Assembly: GCA_027296045.1 (NCBI GenBank)
Contig: JAPUJS010000313.1
Location: 1 to 11,147, forward strand
Length of the DNA stretch: 11,147 bases
Direction: 5' to 3'
From: a bacterium
Lineage (GTDB): Bacteria; Latescibacterota; UBA2968
A program made the position numbers and the translations under genes. Shown one piece after another: positions 8,101 to 11,147 of the stretch. Numbering within the stretch: the first letter of the stretch is position 1; each line of letters begins with the position of its first letter. Under the pieces are notes generated by a model that saw only the letters and a list, made by a program, of their open reading frames with translations, had not been told where the DNA came from and ran no database searches.

Positions 8101-9438
8101 ATGGATGCATTGAATTTTGGGACCGCAGTTCGTGATATCACACCTGCCCATCCGGTGTGGGCACATGGGTATGCCAACCGCACTCGCAGGTCGTCCGGCG
8201 TTCTGGAACGTCTCTCATTAGGCTGTCTGGCGGTGAGCAACGGTGAGGCAAGGGTGCTGATTTTTGCGCTCGATATGATCGGTGTGAAGACCGATGTTTG
8301 CGAAGACCTTTATGCACTGCTGGAGAAAGAGACCGGGGTTGGCTATCCCCATATTCTGATTTCAGGGTCACACACACATTTTGCTTCGGCATTGCACGGG
8401 ACGACTCTGAGCGATCCAGAGGTTGGCTTTGTGGATCCCGAACCGGACTATGTCGATGAGGTGAAGGTGAAACTGGTCGAAGCGGCCCATGAAGCGCTTG
8501 GTACGCTGAGACCGATGCGCCTTGAGACGGCCCGGATACAGGTGCCTCAGGTCGTGTTCAACCGCAGAACGGTGCGCAAGTCGGATGGGATGGTTGAGAT
8601 GAATCTGCTGTATCCCGAAGATGTATCGCCCTACACCTTCAGTCCTGTAGATTCCGAACTGACCGTTCATCGTATGGTGGATGAGAACGGTGTGCAAGCT
8701 GTGCTGGCCAATTTTGGATGTCATCCGGTCACGGGGTGTTCGCCGGATGAGGATACCTATCGGTTTTCGGCCGACTATCCTTATTATATGAGGCAGACCA
8801 TTGCCGAGGCGTGGCACTGTCCGGTGTTTTTTACCCTGGGTGCTGCAGGAGACGCTGTGCCGATGAACCGAAAAGGCGATAGCCGGGAGCGGATCGGGAG
8901 CATTTTGGGCCACGCGGCCGTGCTTGCCGAACGCACGTTTCAGGTCGATCCATCTTTGGATCTGGGTGCCGATTCGGTGACCCTGGATGTCGAGACGATT
9001 GTTCAGACCCCTCCTGCGACCGCTGAGGCGGAATATGAGGATGCAAGACGTGTCGTTCTGTCGGCTCAAGAAAAAAAAGGTGACACGTATCGTGAACAGG
9101 TCAATACGTTTCGAAAAAAGATGATGGTGTGCAGCAGGGCGCGTCTCTATCCCGAAAACAAAGCCGAGATCAAGGTGCAGTTTGTTCGCGTTGGGAGTAC
9201 CGTGTTTGTCGGCCTCGGCTTCGAGGTTCTGGCTGAGGCCAGTCTCAAGATGAAGGCACGCTTTCCCAATAGTGTGCTGGTGTCGTGTTGTGGCGGTTAC
9301 CAGGGCTATCTGCCGCTGGCATATGAGTACGACCGGGGGGGATACGAGGCCACCGAGTCTTCCACCCATTTCGTGCCCGGTACGGCGGATCGAGTGCTGG
9401 ATGCGGTTTTGCAGTGGATTGAGAACGATGCCAGTTAA
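8101..9438 (+). CDS. Neutral/alkaline non-lysosomal ceramidase-family protein (copy 2, diverged)
   Basis: Protein of 445 residues. It shares the block order of the gene at 5042: FGTAVRDITPAHP at the N-terminus, SHTH (His91, His93) after ILISG, VVFNRR (151-156), NFGCHP (His208), SADY (223-226), GFE (Glu375) and GYLPLAYEYDRGGYE (Tyr403, then Gly-Gly-Tyr-Glu). These match the metal-site blocks of neutral ceramidases. The serine motif GDVSPN reads GDAVPMN (250-256), so the proposed nucleophile is absent here too. The C-terminal immunoglobulin-like domain and a signal peptide are missing. The region around 300-345 is rich in Lys, Arg and Glu and differs from copy 1. A hydrolase of an amide or ester substrate is the best guess; ceramide is unproven. 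It follows selO after 81 bases and is the last intact plus-strand gene. Confidence 0.83.
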   Translation: MDALNFGTAVRDITPAHPVWAHGYANRTRRSSGVLERLSLGCLAVSNGEARVLIFALDMIGVKTDVCEDLYALLEKETGVGYPHILISGSHTHFASALHGTTLSDPEVGFVDPEPDYVDEVKVKLVEAAHEALGTLRPMRLETARIQVPQVVFNRRTVRKSDGMVEMNLLYPEDVSPYTFSPVDSELTVHRMVDENGVQAVLANFGCHPVTGCSPDEDTYRFSADYPYYMRQTIAEAWHCPVFFTLGAAGDAVPMNRKGDSRERIGSILGHAAVLAERTFQVDPSLDLGADSVTLDVETIVQTPPATAEAEYEDARRVVLSAQEKKGDTYREQVNTFRKKMMVCSRARLYPENKAEIKVQFVRVGSTVFVGLGFEVLAEASLKMKARFPNSVLVSCCGGYQGYLPLAYEYDRGGYEATESSTHFVPGTADRVLDAVLQWIENDAS

Positions 9439-9456
9439 GCCTGTGGCTTCAAAAAC

Positions 9457-9462
9457 GGGAGA
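9457..9462 (+). promoter_or_regulatory. Ribosome binding site for the small ORF starting at 9471
   Basis: GGGAGA lies 8 bases before the ATG at 9471, a normal spacing. It argues that a gene really begins there, although its frame closes early. Confidence 0.5.
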
Positions 9463-9470
9463 TACATTCT

Positions 9471-9621
9471 ATGAGTGATTCGGATATCCTGGCGTGCTGG
9501 CAGGATGGGGGGTGTGTGGCTCCGGTTTCACCCGTGTCCGGACGGACGAACTGTGATCAATACGCCCAATGTGCTGATTGATGCGAATACAGGAGAAAGT
9601 CAGCTCTGGTTTGAAGGGTGA
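9471..9621 (+). pseudogene. Probable small gene (about 49 codons) with a one-base frameshift in a run of six G
   Basis: From the ATG at 9471 the frame reads MSDSDILACWQDGG and then loses protein-like character, stopping at TGA 9579-9581 after 36 codons. A second frame, open from a stop at 9472-9474 onward (with an ATG at 9505), reads GVWLRFHPCPDGRT and ends LIDANTGESQLWFEG at TGA 9619-9621. The two frames meet at a run of six G (9507-9512). With five G instead of six they join as one 49-residue protein with a ribosome site at its start. I recognise no family. It could be a true pseudogene, a phase-variable gene, programmed frameshifting, or a sequencing or assembly error. It lies 32 bases after the second ceramidase-family gene and may belong to that operon. 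Length limits confidence. Confidence 0.45.
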
Positions 9622-9627
9622 AGAGGT

Positions 9628-11031
9628 CTAACGTCCTGTGTAATCGGCGTTCAGGGGGCAGGATGCCTGACCGTGCAGGCTCAGAAGGGCGAGGCGGGCG
9701 AGGCCGTGAAGGAGGAAACCGGGTCCGGTTTGCGACTCGTACCAGTCGATGCCCGAGGCACCTCGAGGCAGGTCGTTCTGGTCGAAGTAGATCTCGACAA
9801 GTTCGCCCGCCCGTTCCAGGTTGAGCCAGAGGGGGTCGCCGGTGAGGTCGTGGAGGTCGGCCAGAAGGCCCAGTCCCATGCCGGCATCCATGGCGGGCAC
9901 CGTGGTGTGGGTTGGAAAGGGTGTTGTAAGATAACACCGGCCGACGGCTTCTGCCCAGGAGAGAAAGCGGTTGTCCTGGGTGAGTCGGTAAGCACACAGG
10001 CACAAGAGGGCCGTGTAGCTGGCCGGTGTGCGGCCGTAGTAACTGCCCCAGACGACCATGGTGTGCCAATTGGGCGCGTCTTTTTGGAAGCCGCCGACGA
10101 AGACATTTTGGTCGAGGTCGTGGGGGGCGGCCAAGAAGGCGTCGAGGTAAACGCGGGCTCGGTGACGCATTTCGGTGGCGAGTTCGGGTTGGGCCGAATC
10201 GAGCAGGTCGGCAGCCTCCAGGAGGCTGACGCCCAGAGAAAGGGTTTGGGAAACGGCGAGAAGATGGTAAGCGAAGTGGCCTTCGTTGGTGCGGCTTTCT
10301 GTGTTGAGCAGGCCGTCGGGGTGGCGCTTTTTCCACCAGTAGTCGAGCATTTGTCGGATCTGGTCGATGAACTCGGGACGTTTGGACTGGGTGTAGGCAA
10401 ACGCCCAGTCGAAGATGTAGAATCCCCCGTGACGAGGAAAGTCGCAGGAGGTTCGGGAGGGGGTGAAGCGCTGATTTTTTTTGTCGATATGGGCGTGGCG
10501 GATGTATTCGAGGGGTTCGATTTCCACCCAGTGGTTGTCCAGGCCCTCCGCAAAGCGCTGAATGCAGTCCGGGTTGATGGCGTGGAGTTTTTCCCAGAGC
10601 CAGAGAGGGGTGGCCCGGAGGTGGTCGTGGATGAGGCGGTCTGGGGCCTCGGGGTTGTGGTAGATGTAGCTGTTGCCGGGCCGGTCGTCCACAAGGTGCC
10701 AGAAGGCGTGTTCCCCCCAGGGGAAGAGGCCGCTTTCGGTGCCGGTGCAATGGGCGGCAAACCGCTTGAGGTACTGGTCGGCCGCCTGCGTCAGGTCTGG
10801 CCGGTCCAGGGCATAGCAGGTCTTAAGGGTGACTTCGTCATGCGTCAGGTTGGAACCCAGGTGGGCGCGGTCTCCGTTGCGCTGGCCCTCGATGGCAGGG
10901 GGCAGGTCGGTGAGCATGGCCCCGGTGTGGCGGTCGAGCAGCGAAGGGAAGAGGCCCTCATAGGGTTCGGCAGCGTTGACGAGGGCGGTCAGGGCGCGAT
11001 CCACGCGGTTGAGGATGGTTTCTGGGGTCAT
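9628..11031 (-). CDS. Probable six-hairpin (alpha/alpha barrel) glycosidase- or lyase-like protein
   Basis: Protein of 467 residues from the ATG at 11031; the frame extends to a GTG at 11055 but GGAGA (11039-11043) fixes the ATG. The sequence shows repeated helical pairs with many Trp, His, Tyr and Asp residues, typical of six-hairpin carbohydrate enzymes: GSNLTHDEVTLKTCYA (59-74), GLFPWGEHAFWHL (101-113), DHLRATPLWLWEKLHAI (136-152), GGFYIFDWAFAY (202-213), NEGHFAYHLLAVSQTL (249-264), WHTMVVWGSYYGRTPASY (322-339), MDAGMGLGLLADLHDLTGDP (381-400) and SGIDWYESQTGPGFLLHGLARLAL (426-449). No signal peptide is seen. I cannot assign a CAZy family or substrate; a glycosidase, an epimerase or a polysaccharide lyase is possible. 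It converges on the plus-strand genes, and its start overlaps the stop of the upstream minus-strand gene. Confidence 0.75.
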   Translation of the reverse strand: MTPETILNRVDRALTALVNAAEPYEGLFPSLLDRHTGAMLTDLPPAIEGQRNGDRAHLGSNLTHDEVTLKTCYALDRPDLTQAADQYLKRFAAHCTGTESGLFPWGEHAFWHLVDDRPGNSYIYHNPEAPDRLIHDHLRATPLWLWEKLHAINPDCIQRFAEGLDNHWVEIEPLEYIRHAHIDKKNQRFTPSRTSCDFPRHGGFYIFDWAFAYTQSKRPEFIDQIRQMLDYWWKKRHPDGLLNTESRTNEGHFAYHLLAVSQTLSLGVSLLEAADLLDSAQPELATEMRHRARVYLDAFLAAPHDLDQNVFVGGFQKDAPNWHTMVVWGSYYGRTPASYTALLCLCAYRLTQDNRFLSWAEAVGRCYLTTPFPTHTTVPAMDAGMGLGLLADLHDLTGDPLWLNLERAGELVEIYFDQNDLPRGASGIDWYESQTGPGFLLHGLARLALLSLHGQASCPLNADYTGR

Positions 11032-11147
11032 GAAGTGATCTCCGTTTTTGGACACTGGGCCACGCCGATGTGGCCATAGATGCCTGCGTTGTCGAAGCGG
11101 ACCAGGCCGTCACCTGCGCCATAGATGTTGTTCCAGTCGCGGGTGCT
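11028..11147 (-). CDS. C-terminal end of an unidentified gene (5' part outside window)
   Basis: Reading the minus strand from the window edge gives 39 codons (STRDWNNIYGAGDGLVRFDN, then AGIYGHIGVAQCPKTEITS) and a TGA at 11030-11028. This stop overlaps the ATG of the next gene in the ATGA arrangement, which usually means one transcript and translational coupling. Composition is protein-like with many Gly and aromatic residues, but 39 residues are too few to name a family. Its partner downstream is a probable carbohydrate-active protein, so a role in the same pathway is likely but unproven. Confidence 0.65.
   Translation of the reverse strand, partial: STRDWNNIYGAGDGLVRFDNAGIYGHIGVAQCPKTEITS
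11039..11043 (-). promoter_or_regulatory. Ribosome binding site setting the start at 11031
   Basis: On the minus strand GGAGA lies 7 bases before the ATG at 11031. It sits inside the end of the upstream gene and makes the GTG at 11055 an unlikely start. Confidence 0.65.

Noticed and set aside
8368..9369. Long minus-strand ORF (333 codons) opposite the second ceramidase-family gene
   Set aside because: The plus strand carries the DITP, HTH and GGYE blocks in order; the minus translation has no recognisable feature.
9582..9660. Bidirectional terminator between the convergent genes
   Set aside because: I see no stable inverted repeat with a following T-run in this interval.
9673..11079. Long plus-strand ORF (468 codons) opposite the minus-strand six-hairpin gene
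   Set aside because: Its translation is rich in Gly and Val with no motif, while the minus-strand frame has a ribosome site, ATGA coupling and structured helical motifs; it is a shadow.

Overview
The window reads as a gene-dense stretch of bacterial chromosome: spacers are short and most genes have clear Shine-Dalgarno sequences. No rRNA, tRNA, transposase, integrase or CRISPR array is visible. No spacer exceeds about 200 bases. The mix of sulfatase, phytanoyl-CoA dioxygenase (PhyH), sugar isomerase, metallophosphoesterase and ceramidase-like genes resembles the catabolic repertoires of Latescibacterota, Poribacteria and Planctomycetes-type environmental or metagenomic genomes. That placement is inferred from gene content only; no marker gene is present.

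Layout. Bases 1-9438 are read on the plus strand: the 3' part of a sugar-phosphate isomerase/epimerase (1-591), a PPOX-family flavoprotein (787-1329), a PhyH dioxygenase (1370-2242), a calcineurin-like phosphoesterase (2296-3318), a type I sulfatase (3395-4897), a neutral-ceramidase-family protein (5042-6310), the protein adenylyltransferase SelO (6400-8019) and a second, diverged ceramidase-family protein (8101-9438). A 189-base spacer then carries a probable small gene broken by one base in a run of six G (9471-9621). Two minus-strand genes converge on it: a 467-residue probable six-hairpin (alpha/alpha barrel) protein (11031-9628) and, upstream and overlapping it by 4 bases, the last 39 codons of an unidentified gene (11147-11028).

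How it may work together. Several plus-strand genes encode hydrolases or oxygenases that remove sulfate, phosphate or acyl groups or hydroxylate a substrate, which suggests a catabolic island for a decorated lipid or carbohydrate. No protein with a visible start shows a signal peptide, so the chemistry would be cytosolic. This is a hypothesis: no transporter or regulator is visible and co-transcription is not proven. SelO is a redox-linked protein-modifying enzyme and its place between two ceramidase-family paralogues may be incidental.

Points most worth a second look: both ceramidase-family proteins keep the likely zinc ligands but have lost the serine of the GDVSPN motif; the frameshifted small gene at 9471-9621; and the two paralogues flanking selO.
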